Of a stretch of 37,862 nucleotides of DNA, positions 7,268-16,004 are shown piece after piece. The stretch lies in assembly GCA_937949945.1 (NCBI GenBank), contig CALFEQ010000168.1, positions 1 through 37,862 on the forward strand, given 5' to 3'. The first letter of the stretch is position 1. The number at the start of each line of letters is the position of its first letter. The DNA comes from an uncultured Myxococcales bacterium (GTDB lineage: Bacteria > Myxococcota_A > Polyangia > Polyangiales > Polyangiaceae). The notes under the pieces are model-generated. The model saw only the letters and a list, made by a program, of their open reading frames with translations. It searched no databases and had not been told where the DNA came from. The translations under genes were made by a program, and so were the position numbers.

Positions 7268-7578
7268 TGGACACCTTCGAGAAGATCCTCAACGACGCGC
7301 GCGCGATCGTCGACCGGATCGTCCGCGAGCGAGACGAGGCGCAGGTCGAGGCAGAGCGGCTCGCCCGGGAGAACGGGGCCCTCTGCGACGCCATCGCGGA
7401 GGCCGACAAGCGCATCCGGCAGCTCGAGGCCGTCCTCGTCCGCGTGGCGCTCTGGGAACAGGTCTCGCCCATGACGGCGCGCGCGGCGCTGCTCGGCATG
7501 GACGACGCGGACGGCCCCGCGGTGGCGGAGGCGTGGGAGCGGTCGCGGTGGGTGACGGCCGACACGGAGGCGGCGTGA
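7267..7578 (+). CDS. Hypothetical coiled-coil protein (103 aa)
   Basis: Coupled by TGATG. Residues 1-65 are a long heptad-like helix (IVRERDEAQVEAERLARENG), likely a parallel coiled coil, followed by a short helical tail. Similar coils recur in the neighbouring 84-aa gene and in the 262-aa protein at 23373. Possibly a scaffold or oligomerisation module; no family identified. Confidence 0.55.
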   Translation: MDTFEKILNDARAIVDRIVRERDEAQVEAERLARENGALCDAIAEADKRIRQLEAVLVRVALWEQVSPMTARAALLGMDDADGPAVAEAWERSRWVTADTEAA

Positions 7579-7614
7579 GAAAGTCGCAGTGTCTGAACGA
7601 ACAGGTGGAGAGAG

Positions 7615-7869
7615 ATGATGAACCTGGCGCACCACTACAGCGAGATTAAGCGGCTCTGGGCCGAGATCGCGCAGCTCGAAGAGGAGATCGTCGCCCTCGA
7701 ACGGCAGGCCCGGGAGATGACCGGGGACGAGATCGAGTGCGCGCTGGCGCAGGCGCGACTCGACGAAGCGCACGCGCTCATGGATCACAAGCGGCGCGAG
7801 CACGGGATCCGTGCGCACTTTCTCGCGCTCGCGATGGAGCCGAAGGACGCGAGCGCGAGGGCTGCGTGA
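7615..7869 (+). CDS. Hypothetical helical protein (84 aa)
   Basis: Begins ATGATG after GGAGAGAG. Almost entirely alpha-helical (EIKRLWAEIAQLEEEIVALE). The stop overlaps the next start (TGATG). A 36-base gap separates it from the preceding gene, the first break in the coupled chain since 5697. No known family. Confidence 0.55.
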   Translation: MMNLAHHYSEIKRLWAEIAQLEEEIVALERQAREMTGDEIECALAQARLDEAHALMDHKRREHGIRAHFLALAMEPKDASARAA

Positions 7870-8072
7870 TGGGCGCGGTCCTGCCGCTGGCCGAGTCGGT
7901 CTCGATCGGCGAGATCGCGGGCGAGGTCGGGATCCCGGCGCGACAGGCGCACGCGTTGTTGCGGCACATTGTGCGTCGCGGGCAGGCGCAGGCGATCGCG
8001 AAGTGGCTGCTCGACGAGGCCCAGCGCCTGGCAAACGAGCAGGCGCGACGGCGAAGCGCGGCGGATGAGTGA
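7869..8072 (+). CDS. Small HTH-like protein (67 aa)
   Basis: Coupled by TGATG. Residues 12-50 (SIGEIAGEVGIPARQAHALL, then RHIVRRGQAQAIAKWLLDEA) fit a helix-turn-helix, so DNA binding is possible. Small regulators of this size are common in phage early operons. The stop overlaps a 15-codon frame (8065-8112) that links it to the next gene. Confidence 0.55.
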   Translation: MGAVLPLAESVSIGEIAGEVGIPARQAHALLRHIVRRGQAQAIAKWLLDEAQRLANEQARRRSAADE

Positions 8073-8108
8073 GTGGCGAGATCGAGGCTGGAAGGCGAGG
8101 GGAGAGCG

Positions 8109-8219
8109 ATGACGTTTTTGCGGAGCAGGGTGGCGAGCCTCAAAGTGGCCGTCTGGTTCCTCACGCGTCCGACGGAGACGCGCGTGCGGATCATGACGGC
8201 GATCGTGAGGGCCAGATGA
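8109..8219 (+). CDS. Microprotein (36 aa)
   Basis: ATG after GGGGAGAGCG, 36 codons, stop overlapping the start of the next gene (ATGA). The peptide is basic with a hydrophobic core (RSRVASLKVAVWFLTRPTET) and may be membrane-interacting. Existence rests on ribosome site and coupling. Confidence 0.45.
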   Translation: MTFLRSRVASLKVAVWFLTRPTETRVRIMTAIVRAR

Positions 8220-8464
8220 GGGGCTCGACGCGTCTCGGATGCGAAGCATCCTGGCGCGGCGTGCGCCGGATGGGACTCGCGACGGCGAACATCGCCGCGC
8301 TCACTGGCGCGGTTTTGATGCTCGCCGATGGTGACACGACGCGAGCGCGGGAGGTGCTCGCTGGCGTCGAGCGGTACCTCGACGCGATCGACCGCGAGGA
8401 GCTCGGCGAGCTCCCGCAGACGGCCCCGCGCGCGGCCGAAGAAGAGCGCGCGATCGGACTCTGA
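8216..8464 (+). CDS. Hypothetical protein (82 aa)
   Basis: Starts at the ATG overlapping the microprotein stop. Residues 15-60 are helical (NIAALTGAVLMLADGDTTRA, REVLAGVERYLDAI) with an acidic tail. A longer version from GTG 8069 is in frame, but its extra residues look non-coding. Family not recognised. Confidence 0.5.
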   Translation: MRGSTRLGCEASWRGVRRMGLATANIAALTGAVLMLADGDTTRAREVLAGVERYLDAIDREELGELPQTAPRAAEEERAIGL

Positions 8465-8515
8465 GCGTCGCACGACGACGACGCTCGCAATCAGGAGAGA
8501 GAGGCCAAGGCGACC

Positions 8516-9763
8516 ATGAGCAACACCAATACGTCCAACGCACTCGTGCAGACCGAGGCGCGAGCCATTCGCGTGTCTGGCACCTTTCGGGATCCCGAGG
8601 AGGTGACGGCGCGTCTCCAGCACGCGGCCAAGCACTACCACCTTGTCAGTCCCGCCACGGCGTGCGGCATGATCCCCGAGGGCTGCTCGATCACCCTCTC
8701 TACCGTCCTCGTCGACGTCGAGAACGAGACGTACGACGTTGGCGGCAAGCGTGGACTCTCGAAGTCCGCGCTCGACCGGATCGCAGCAGCGGCCGGCATC
8801 TCCTGGGATGCGCGGCTGAGTGGTCGCCTCGACGACGCGAGCGACCCGCACTACGTGCTCTGGCGCGTCGTCGGGACGATGCGCCACCTCGACGGGACGA
8901 TCGTGCAGCTCCTTGGCACGAAGGAGATGGATCTCCGTGAGGGGAGCGCGCAGGTCGAGGCGCTCTACGATAGGTACAAGGCGAAATACGACTCGTGGGT
9001 GCGTGGGGGGCGCAAGGGCTACGAGCCGAAGTCGCCCGACGGCCAGATCCGTGAGATGCGACTGCACATTGTCGCGCACGCCGAGAGCAAGGCGCGCTTG
9101 AGGGCGATTCGGTCGCTCGGTGTGCGGTCGGCCTACGACGCCAAAGAGCTCACCAAGCCGTTCGTCGTGGCGAAGATGGCGTGGACCGGACAGAGCGATG
9201 ATCCCGAGATCCGGCGCGCGTTTGCGCTGAAACAGGCCGATGCAATGCTCAGCGGGCACCGCGCGCTCTACGGCGACGCTCCTGCCGCTCCGCTCCCGCC
9301 GGCATCCGGCATCCCGCAACTCGGTGCGCGCCAGCCTCCGCCCATTGGACAGTCGGCGGAGCCGAGCGCCCCCGACGCGTTCGACGTCCCCGAGCCGCCG
9401 CCGTCCGAGCCGGAGCCGAAGGCGCAGCCGGCGAAGCGATCGAGCGCCTCGAACGGAGAGAGTAAGCCAGCGCGCGAGCCGACCTCGGTGCAGGAACCTG
9501 CGCCGGCGCCTGCCGACGGACCGGTCTGCCGCTTCGGGACGCAGAAGGGGAGGCCTCTCTCGTCACTGAGCGACGAGGACCTCGACTGGTACCACGGCGC
9601 GGTCAAGTCGAGCGTCGACGATCCGGCGAAGGCGAGGTTTCGCGCCGCGAACGAGGCGCACCTGAAGGAGGTGCTCGCCGAGCTCGAGCGCCGGAATGGC
9701 GTGACGCCCGCGGATCCGCAGGGCGACGAGGTCGATCGTGGCGACGACGCGGATGCGTACTGA
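8516..9763 (+). CDS. Putative single-strand annealing protein with ExoX-C-like tail
   Basis: A 415-aa protein heading the recombination block. Residues 1-240 form a compact domain (GTFRDPEEVTARLQHAAKHY, then ISWDARLSG and HIVAHAESKARLRAIRSLG) similar in layout to phage annealing proteins of the RecT/Rad52-like groups. Residues 250-340 are a Pro/Ala linker. Residues 345-400 (CRFGTQKGRPLSSLSDEDLD) match the ExoX C-terminal-like domain, a DNA-binding add-on. Neighbours SbcC, SbcD and SSB support a role in annealing or recombining the element's DNA. The family assignment of the N-terminal domain is an inference. Confidence 0.55.
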   Translation: MSNTNTSNALVQTEARAIRVSGTFRDPEEVTARLQHAAKHYHLVSPATACGMIPEGCSITLSTVLVDVENETYDVGGKRGLSKSALDRIAAAAGISWDARLSGRLDDASDPHYVLWRVVGTMRHLDGTIVQLLGTKEMDLREGSAQVEALYDRYKAKYDSWVRGGRKGYEPKSPDGQIREMRLHIVAHAESKARLRAIRSLGVRSAYDAKELTKPFVVAKMAWTGQSDDPEIRRAFALKQADAMLSGHRALYGDAPAAPLPPASGIPQLGARQPPPIGQSAEPSAPDAFDVPEPPPSEPEPKAQPAKRSSASNGESKPAREPTSVQEPAPAPADGPVCRFGTQKGRPLSSLSDEDLDWYHGAVKSSVDDPAKARFRAANEAHLKEVLAELERRNGVTPADPQGDEVDRGDDADAY

Positions 9764-9778
9764 CGAAGGGGGACAGCG

Positions 9779-10066
9779 ATGTCTGAGCTCGTTCCGATGA
9801 AGCTTCCCTCAACGTTTCCGGAGGCGGTTTCGCACTGGCGCGAGGCCGCCGTCCAGGCGGCGCAAGCGCGCATGAAGTACGAGGTTGCGAACGCAAAGGC
9901 GCTTGCCGAGTCGAAAGGATCGAACGAGTCGGCGCGCAGGGCTGAGGCGACGCTGGCAACGGCGTCGCTGAAGCTCGACGCCGAGCTTGCGGAGATCGAG
10001 GCGAAGGCTCTTCACCACGTCGTCCTGTTCCTCCGCGGAGCGGACGACGACGAGGTGGCGGCATGA
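9779..10066 (+). CDS. Hypothetical helical protein (95 aa)
   Basis: Starts after GGGGGACAGCG, with a long amphipathic helix from about residue 15 to 80 (AVQAAQARMKYEVANAKALA). Its stop overlaps the SbcD start (ATGA). Sitting between the annealing-like protein and the SbcCD pair, it may be a partner or scaffold, but no family is recognised. Confidence 0.6.
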   Translation: MSELVPMKLPSTFPEAVSHWREAAVQAAQARMKYEVANAKALAESKGSNESARRAEATLATASLKLDAELAEIEAKALHHVVLFLRGADDDEVAA

Positions 10067-11259
10067 AGCGCATCGCCGTCATCGCCGACTCGCACTTCTG
10101 CGAGGAAAGCCGCTTCGAGGAGTGCATTCGCCTGCACGACTGGATCGTGGACGACCTCGCGAAGCGGAGTGTCGACCTCGTCATTCATACCGGGGACATC
10201 TTCGACCGCAAGAGCACGCCGGCTGAGCGACTCGCCGTCGCGAACTGGCTGCGGAAGTGTGGCGAGATCGCGCCCGTCCTGATCGTGCGTGGCAACCACG
10301 ACGTGCTCGGCGATCTCGCGATCTTCCGAGCCCTCCGCACGAAGCATCCGATCACCGTCGAGGAGGCTGCCGGAGTCCACGTCGTCAACGGCATCGCCGT
10401 AGCGGCCGTCGCGTGGCCGCGGAAGGCGCACCTTCTCGCGTCCGGTAACGGCGGCCACGAAGAGAGCGAGCAGGCCGCAGGGGACGCGATGCGGAACCTG
10501 CTCCGGGGCCTCGGCGTGGAGCTTTCGCAGCACGACGGGCCGACGGTCCTCGCGATGCACGCGATGGTCCGCGGCTCCGTCACGAGCGTGGGGCAGCCGC
10601 TCGTCGGCTGCGACCTGGAGCTCGGCCTCGACGATCTCGCGCTCGCTGGCGCCCAGATCGTCGCGCTCGGGCACATCCACAAGGGGCAGGACTGGGAGCA
10701 CGGCCACATGCCGATCGTGTATCCCGGCAGCCCACGCCGGACGGCGTTCGGCGAGGTCGAGGAGAAGGGATACCTCATCCTCGATCTCGACCACACCGAC
10801 GGTACCGCGCTCTGGGAGCGCGTGATCGTACCGGCGACGCCGATGCTGCTCCTCACGGCGCGATGGTGGCACGACGCCGATCCGCCGACGTTCGGATTCG
10901 ACACCGAGGCGGAGGTCGGGGGAGAGGTCCCGCTCGGAGAGGCCGGCGAGCGCGGGATACTGGCCGGCGCCGAGGTCCGGTTCCGCTACGAGGTCGCCGC
11001 CGACCATCGCGAGGCGGCGAAGCGAGCTGCGGTCGAGCTCCGGGACCGGATGCTCGGCGAGTGGAAGGCGCGGAGCGTGAAGGTCGAGGAGGTCGTCCTC
11101 GCGACGTCCCGCACGCGGACGCCCGAGATCGTCCACGCGAAGACGCTGGACGACAAGCTGCGCGCGCTCTGGCGCGCGCGTCGGAACGAGCCGGATCCGC
11201 AGCGTGCGGAACGGCTCCTGACGAAAGTTCACGAGCTCGAAGGGGAGGTAGCGGCATGA
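10063..11259 (+). CDS. sbcD: SbcD/Mre11-like DNA exonuclease subunit
   Basis: A 398-aa calcineurin-like metallophosphoesterase. All family motifs are present: IADSHF (D-x-H), HTGDIFDRK, RGNHDV, LAMHAMV and LGHIHKGQ. These bind the two Mn ions that cut DNA ends and hairpins. A capping domain follows after about residue 260 (KVEEVVLATSRTRTP region). Works with the SbcC-like ATPase encoded next (ATGA overlap). In phages the pair (like T4 gp47/gp46) processes ends for recombination-dependent replication. Confidence 0.92.
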   Translation: MKRIAVIADSHFCEESRFEECIRLHDWIVDDLAKRSVDLVIHTGDIFDRKSTPAERLAVANWLRKCGEIAPVLIVRGNHDVLGDLAIFRALRTKHPITVEEAAGVHVVNGIAVAAVAWPRKAHLLASGNGGHEESEQAAGDAMRNLLRGLGVELSQHDGPTVLAMHAMVRGSVTSVGQPLVGCDLELGLDDLALAGAQIVALGHIHKGQDWEHGHMPIVYPGSPRRTAFGEVEEKGYLILDLDHTDGTALWERVIVPATPMLLLTARWWHDADPPTFGFDTEAEVGGEVPLGEAGERGILAGAEVRFRYEVAADHREAAKRAAVELRDRMLGEWKARSVKVEEVVLATSRTRTPEIVHAKTLDDKLRALWRARRNEPDPQRAERLLTKVHELEGEVAA

Positions 11260-13688
11260 GGTTCGAGGCCATCCGTGCGAAGGGACTTGGTCCGTTTCGC
11301 GACGAGATCGCGGTGGACCTGGCCAGCATCGACGCGCAGATCGTCGCGGTCACGGGAGAGAACGGTGCGGGAAAGAGCACGCTGCTCGAGCTCTTCGCGG
11401 GCGCGCTCTACCGGACGTGTCCGACGCGCGGACCGCTTTCCAGCCTAGCGACGGCGCGCGACGCCTTCCTCGAGGTCGAGGTCGTGAACGGAGCCTTGCA
11501 TCGCATCCGACACGTCGTCGATGCGGTGAGCGGCAAGGGAGAGGCGGTCGTGACCGACGCGGAGGGCAGGCCGCGCGTCGCGTCCGGGAAGCTTCGTGAG
11601 TACGACTCCTGGGCGTCGAAGCACCTGCCGCCGCCCGAGGTGCTCTACTCGTCGACGTTCGCTGCGCAAGGGTCGGGCGGCTTTCTCGACCTGAAGCCTG
11701 GCGAGCGGAAGGGGGTCCTACTCCGCGTGCTCGGAATCGAGCGCCTGGAGGCGCTCGCCGAGAAGGCTCGCGAGCACGCACGCTCGACGAAGAGCGCGAT
11801 CGCGATCCTCGACGCGAGGATCGCAGACGAGAAGCGGCGGGCGAGCGATCCCGCGGCTGTCGCCGCCGAGCTTGATGTGCTCGTCGCGAAGCGGAAGGAG
11901 CTCGAAGCGGCGGTCGCGGCCGAGAGGTCGTGTCTCGAGGAGCTCGTCGCCCAGGAGCAGCGGGCAAAGGAGGCCCAGCGGGCCGCCGAGGAGAACCGCA
12001 GGCGCCGCTCCGATCTGGAGCGCCAGATCGCCGAGCTGAAGGCGCAGCGTGCCGACCTGGAGAAGCGGATCGGGAACAACGCGGACCTGCTTGCGCGACG
12101 TGACGAGATCCGCAAGGCGCAGGAGGGCGCCTCGGCGCTCGACGCGAAGCTCGTCGAGCTGGACAAGAAGATCGCGGAGGCGCGCGCGGCGGAGAAAGCG
12201 GCCGCTCGCGAGCTCGAAACCGCCCGGAAGGCGCTCGACGACGTGAGGTCACGTTCCGTCAGCGCACGCGAGCGTCGCGATCGACTCGTGGAGCGCGTCG
12301 CCGACAAGGCGATGGTCGAGAGTGCGCGCGAGTCGTTGCCTGGCCTGCGGGACGTGGTGACCGGCGCCGAAGGCGCGGTCGCTGCGCTCGAGGCCGCGAT
12401 CAAGGCCACGACCGACCTCGCGATGCACGGCGCATCGAAGCGCATCGACGGGTTGCGTGGGGCGCTTCAGACGATCGCGGACGGTGCCGAGCAGCCGGAC
12501 GTGGAGGCGAGGACGGCGCTCGACAGCGACGACCGTGCGGCACGGGACGCCGATGAGGCGCCGAAGAAGCTGACGGAGCAGCGGCGCATGCTCGACGAGG
12601 TCCGGGCGGACCTCGCAACGAAGCGTCGCGAGCTCGCCGACGCGGAGCGTCTCGCCGCGAGGTCCGCCGAGATCGAGGCGGCGGAGGCGGAGCTCGCCGA
12701 GTCCAAGGTCGAGATCGCAAGGCTGGAGACGGAGCTGAAGGCCGCCGACGAGGCGTGTCTGGCGGCCGACGAGAGCCGACGCGCGAAGGCCGAGGCCGTG
12801 GATGCGCTCGTGCGCGAGCTCGACGAGGCGCAGGGGGCGCGCGCGAAGCTCGATCCGCTCCTCCGTCTCGTCGACCGGCTCATGCAGGCGGAGGCTCGCA
12901 TCAGCGAGCTCTCGCCGCAGGTCGATGGGGCGAAGGCCGAGATCGAGAGGCTCGATAGGGAGCTTGCCGAACTGCCGCCCGAGCCGGGTCCGGTCGCGCT
13001 CCCGGACGTCGCCGGGGCGCGGCAGAAGGTCGATGCGCTCGATCGCGAGCTTCGGGCGACCGAGGCCGCGATCGCGGTGAAGGAGTCGCAACTCGCCGAC
13101 GCGCGCGAGACGGCGAGCAGGCTCCGCGAGCTCGAGTCGGAGCGCCGGAAGGCGGACGAGGAGCTCGCCGACTGGACGCGACTCTCCGAGGATCTCGGGC
13201 GCGACGGCCTCCAGGCGGCCGAGGTGGAGTGCGCCGGCCCGGAGCTGACGGAGATCGCGAACCAACTTCTTCACGAGGCGTTCGGCTCGCGGTTCACGGT
13301 GCGTTTCGACACGACGCGCCGCTCGGCCGACGGCAAGCGCGAGATCGAAGGCTTCGACATCCACGTGATCGACACCGAGCGCGGCCGCGACGCCCTCGTC
13401 GAGAGCCTCTCCGGCGGCGAGCGGGTGATCGTCGGCGAGGCGATCTCGCTGGCGCTGAGCACGCTTGCGTGCCGCCGGAGCGGTATCGAGCGGCCGACGC
13501 TGGTGCGAGACGAGAGCGGCGCCGCGCTCGACGAGGGGCGCGCCGGCGCCTACGTGCGGATGCTTCGGCGAGCGGCAGAGCTCATCGGAGCGGACAAGGT
13601 GCTGCTCGTGAGCCACACGCCGAGCGTCTGGGACCTGTGCGACGCGCGCCTCGAGGTGGCGAACGGGCAGGTGAGGGTGGCGGCGTGA
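11256..13688 (+). CDS. sbcC: SbcC/Rad50-like SMC-type ATPase
   Basis: An 810-aa ATPase: Walker A GENGAGKST near residue 36, long coiled coil (about 170-640), signature ESLSGGERV and Walker B/D-loop PTLVRDESGAALDE near the C-terminus. It gates the SbcD-like nuclease. It is shorter than the roughly 1050-aa E. coli SbcC, and I see no CxxC zinc-hook motif at the coil apex, so dimer contacts may differ. Two frames in the coil have long shadow readings on the other strand; codon third positions clearly support this frame. Confidence 0.92.
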   Translation: MRFEAIRAKGLGPFRDEIAVDLASIDAQIVAVTGENGAGKSTLLELFAGALYRTCPTRGPLSSLATARDAFLEVEVVNGALHRIRHVVDAVSGKGEAVVTDAEGRPRVASGKLREYDSWASKHLPPPEVLYSSTFAAQGSGGFLDLKPGERKGVLLRVLGIERLEALAEKAREHARSTKSAIAILDARIADEKRRASDPAAVAAELDVLVAKRKELEAAVAAERSCLEELVAQEQRAKEAQRAAEENRRRRSDLERQIAELKAQRADLEKRIGNNADLLARRDEIRKAQEGASALDAKLVELDKKIAEARAAEKAAARELETARKALDDVRSRSVSARERRDRLVERVADKAMVESARESLPGLRDVVTGAEGAVAALEAAIKATTDLAMHGASKRIDGLRGALQTIADGAEQPDVEARTALDSDDRAARDADEAPKKLTEQRRMLDEVRADLATKRRELADAERLAARSAEIEAAEAELAESKVEIARLETELKAADEACLAADESRRAKAEAVDALVRELDEAQGARAKLDPLLRLVDRLMQAEARISELSPQVDGAKAEIERLDRELAELPPEPGPVALPDVAGARQKVDALDRELRATEAAIAVKESQLADARETASRLRELESERRKADEELADWTRLSEDLGRDGLQAAEVECAGPELTEIANQLLHEAFGSRFTVRFDTTRRSADGKREIEGFDIHVIDTERGRDALVESLSGGERVIVGEAISLALSTLACRRSGIERPTLVRDESGAALDEGRAGAYVRMLRRAAELIGADKVLLVSHTPSVWDLCDARLEVANGQVRVAA

Positions 13689-13819
13689 CGTGGGAGGCCG
13701 GGCGCTTCTACAGCGAGGGCTTCGCGTACGCGATCGCCGAGATGCTCTCGCAAGCGGAGCGCGCCGCGGAGGCGGCGAAGTTCCTGATGGGTGACGAAGA
13801 CCGCGGAAAGGACGAGTGA
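13685..13819 (+). CDS. Small hypothetical protein (44 aa)
   Basis: GTG start overlapping the SbcC stop (GTGA). Single helix (YAIAEMLSQAERAAEAAKFL) flanked by short tails. Ends four bases before the SSB start. Probably translated by coupling; no known family. Confidence 0.5.
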   Translation: MTWEAGRFYSEGFAYAIAEMLSQAERAAEAAKFLMGDEDRGKDE

Positions 13820-13822
13820 ACG

Positions 13823-14287
13823 ATGGCGGAGGGACTCAACAGGTGGATGGGACTCGGCAACCTCGCTGCCGATCCCGAGCTGCGCGTGACGGGCGGAGGG
13901 CAGGCGGTCCTCAAGTTCCGTCTCGCGTGCACGGAGACGTACCTCGACCGCAACAGCGCCAAGCAGGAACGCACGGAGTGGGTGTCATGCGTCCTGTGGG
14001 GCAAGCGCGCTGAGGGCCTCGCGAAGTACATGGCGAAGGGCGACCGCGTCTACGTCGAGGGGCGGCTCCAGACGACGAGTTGGGAGAAGGACGGAGAGAA
14101 GCGCTACCGCACCGAGATCAACGTCACGGACGTCCGCCTCCTCGGCGGCAAGGGTGACGGCGCGCAGGCGTCGCGCGGCAACGGCGGCGGACGCTCGCAG
14201 TCGGCGCCGCGCGCGGCGGAGCCTGCGCCTGCGCCGGAGGATCCGTTCGGCGACTACGGCGTCGGCGACAGCGACATTCCGTTTTGA
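13823..14287 (+). CDS. ssb: Single-stranded DNA-binding protein
   Basis: A 154-aa bacterial-type SSB. OB fold in residues 1-108 with typical segments (RWMGLGNLAADPELR, FRLACTETY, EWVSCVLWGKRAEGLAKYM, GDRVYVEGRLQTTSWEKDG). A Gly/Ala/Pro linker and the acidic tip SDIPF, which docks host replication and repair proteins, close the protein. It fits with the annealing protein, SbcCD and the beta clamp as the element's own replication kit. Confidence 0.96.
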   Translation: MAEGLNRWMGLGNLAADPELRVTGGGQAVLKFRLACTETYLDRNSAKQERTEWVSCVLWGKRAEGLAKYMAKGDRVYVEGRLQTTSWEKDGEKRYRTEINVTDVRLLGGKGDGAQASRGNGGGRSQSAPRAAEPAPAPEDPFGDYGVGDSDIPF

Positions 14288-14303
14288 GGTTGGAGGGTAG
14301 GTG

Positions 14304-16004
14304 ATGGTCGAGGGTCGAAGTGGTGGCGTGAGCAGCGGAAGGAGCCCTCTGTCGGGGTGTGATGGCGAGGCTACGGCGCTCGCTGATGCTGGTCGCAATC
14401 CTGTTCGCGCCGCCTCTTCGGCCCTCGACCTAGACGCCCTCGTGCGCGCTGTCGAGGTAGAGGCGGAAGCGCTCGGGGTAGAGCTTGCGGGTCGCGTGAC
14501 CGCGCGTCACGTGAAGACGAAGGCCGGCACCGGCAAGGGGATCGAGGTTCGGGCCGGGCGCGCGAAGCTCGCGACGCTGACCAGGCATCAGGCTGAGGTT
14601 CTCGACGTGTCCCGATGCTTCGAGATGCGGCGCTCGCTGCTGCTCAGTGTCGGGATCCCGAAGTCGGTGTCGTGGTCAGAGTGGTCCGAACCGGTGCGCG
14701 CGACACAATGGGCGCTCGGACGGCTGATGGATCGGGCCGCCGTACTCCTCCGCATCGGCGAGGTCACCGGCAGCGGCAAGAGCGTCTATCAGACAATCGT
14801 CGACCCGGAGGCGCAGGACGAACTGCGAGCCGAAGCGGCCCGGGTCTACGCACGGACCAAGTCGCCGAAGTGGAAGGCGCGTAGCGAGTTCACGCTGTCC
14901 GGTGCAGCCGCGTCGCAGGCCGCCAGGCAGGTAGAGATGTTCTACCGGCGCTGGAAGCTCGGCGAGATCGGATTCCCCTCTTGGTCCGGTCCCAACGGGT
15001 CGATCCCGCTGCGAGCCGCCGAACTGACGTTCGAGCGCGACGGCGACGACGTGCGCTGCAGGCTCCCCATCTTCGCCGGACGGGGCAACGGTCACGAGTG
15101 CTTCGTCTGGGCCCGAGGCTTCGCGCATCAGCGGATGTTCGACCGGATTCTTGATGGCGAGATCCGTCATGGTGACGGCCGGCTGATCTGGGACGACCGT
15201 AAGAGGCGATGGCAGATCCAGCTCTCGTACGCGCTTCCTAGGCCAAAGTCGGCGGAGGCGCGCGACACACCCGTCTACCTCGTCGTTCGCCGTGACGTGC
15301 GAGACGTCCTCCAGGTGTCGAGCAGTACGGGCCGGGAGGGCATCGACATCCGGGGATCCCGTGGCGGCCCGTCGAACACGCGGGCGATCGGTGTCGCGTT
15401 GCTCGAGGCGCGAGGGAAGTTCCACCGTGTCCGCAAGACGCGTCTCGAGCGGTTGCCGCTCCTCGGGCGAGGGGCGCGCGGACGTGGGCGAGCGCGGCTC
15501 TTCCGTGACATCCGGCGATGCAGCGACGACGAGGCTAAGACGGTCGACACGCTGCTCCGGCAGCTCGCGAGCGCCATCGTCCGTCGGGCACTGGCCGAGG
15601 GCGTGCACGAGATCCTCGTCGAGGACATGTCCCTCGAGTGGCGTTGGCACGGCGCCTCGAACGAGCGCTTCGCGCGTGTCGTCGAGCGCACGCCGTGGTC
15701 GAAGGCGGTCGAGTACCTGAAGCAGCAGGCGCAGGAGTTCGGCATCCGAATCCGCATCGTCGCGCGCGCGCAGGACGACCTGACGTGCCCCTCGTGCGGG
15801 GCGGAGGCGAAGCGCGACGGCGAGTACACCGACTGCGAGGGCTGCGGGCTCCTCGTCGACCGCCGGCTCGTGGCGGCCTGGAACATGTTCAAGAGCGCTG
15901 GCGTCGACGACACCGCGCTGAAAGAGGTGCGTCTCAAGGCGTCCTACATGACGCGCGAGATGCGGAAGAAGGTCGAGAAACAGAACGAAAGGAGAGGTCG
16001 ATGA
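14304..16004 (+). CDS. Compact Cas12-like (type V) effector, probably RuvC-deficient
   Basis: A 566-aa protein upstream of a CRISPR array on the same strand. Residues 45-200 are a helical REC-like lobe, 225-315 a beta-rich WED/OBD-like region (GDGRLIWDDRKRRWQIQLSY), and 320-530 a TnpB/Cas12 RuvC fold with a zinc ribbon (CPSCG at 495, CEGCG at 511). RuvC-II is present (EILVEDMSLEW, Glu440). RuvC-I is odd: no GxDxG, only VVRRD (Asp331). RuvC-III reads VDRRLVAAWN, so the residue expected to be the catalytic Asp is Arg521. It is therefore probably a guide-directed binder, as known for Cas12k and reported for Cas12m, rather than a nuclease. ATG start with GGAGG 7 bases upstream. The stop overlaps the next start. 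No close family named with confidence; V-U-like by size. Confidence 0.78.
   Translation: MVEGRSGGVSSGRSPLSGCDGEATALADAGRNPVRAASSALDLDALVRAVEVEAEALGVELAGRVTARHVKTKAGTGKGIEVRAGRAKLATLTRHQAEVLDVSRCFEMRRSLLLSVGIPKSVSWSEWSEPVRATQWALGRLMDRAAVLLRIGEVTGSGKSVYQTIVDPEAQDELRAEAARVYARTKSPKWKARSEFTLSGAAASQAARQVEMFYRRWKLGEIGFPSWSGPNGSIPLRAAELTFERDGDDVRCRLPIFAGRGNGHECFVWARGFAHQRMFDRILDGEIRHGDGRLIWDDRKRRWQIQLSYALPRPKSAEARDTPVYLVVRRDVRDVLQVSSSTGREGIDIRGSRGGPSNTRAIGVALLEARGKFHRVRKTRLERLPLLGRGARGRGRARLFRDIRRCSDDEAKTVDTLLRQLASAIVRRALAEGVHEILVEDMSLEWRWHGASNERFARVVERTPWSKAVEYLKQQAQEFGIRIRIVARAQDDLTCPSCGAEAKRDGEYTDCEGCGLLVDRRLVAAWNMFKSAGVDDTALKEVRLKASYMTREMRKKVEKQNERRGR

Noticed and set aside
7198..9319. Large minus-strand open frames across 7.2-9.3 kb
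   Set aside because: Antisense to a chain of coupled plus-strand genes with ribosome sites; Arg/Pro-rich shadow composition.
12249..13616. Long minus-strand open frame (455 aa) antisense to SbcC
   Set aside because: Mirror of the coiled-coil codons (Arg/Leu/Val-rich), no motif, no ribosome site.
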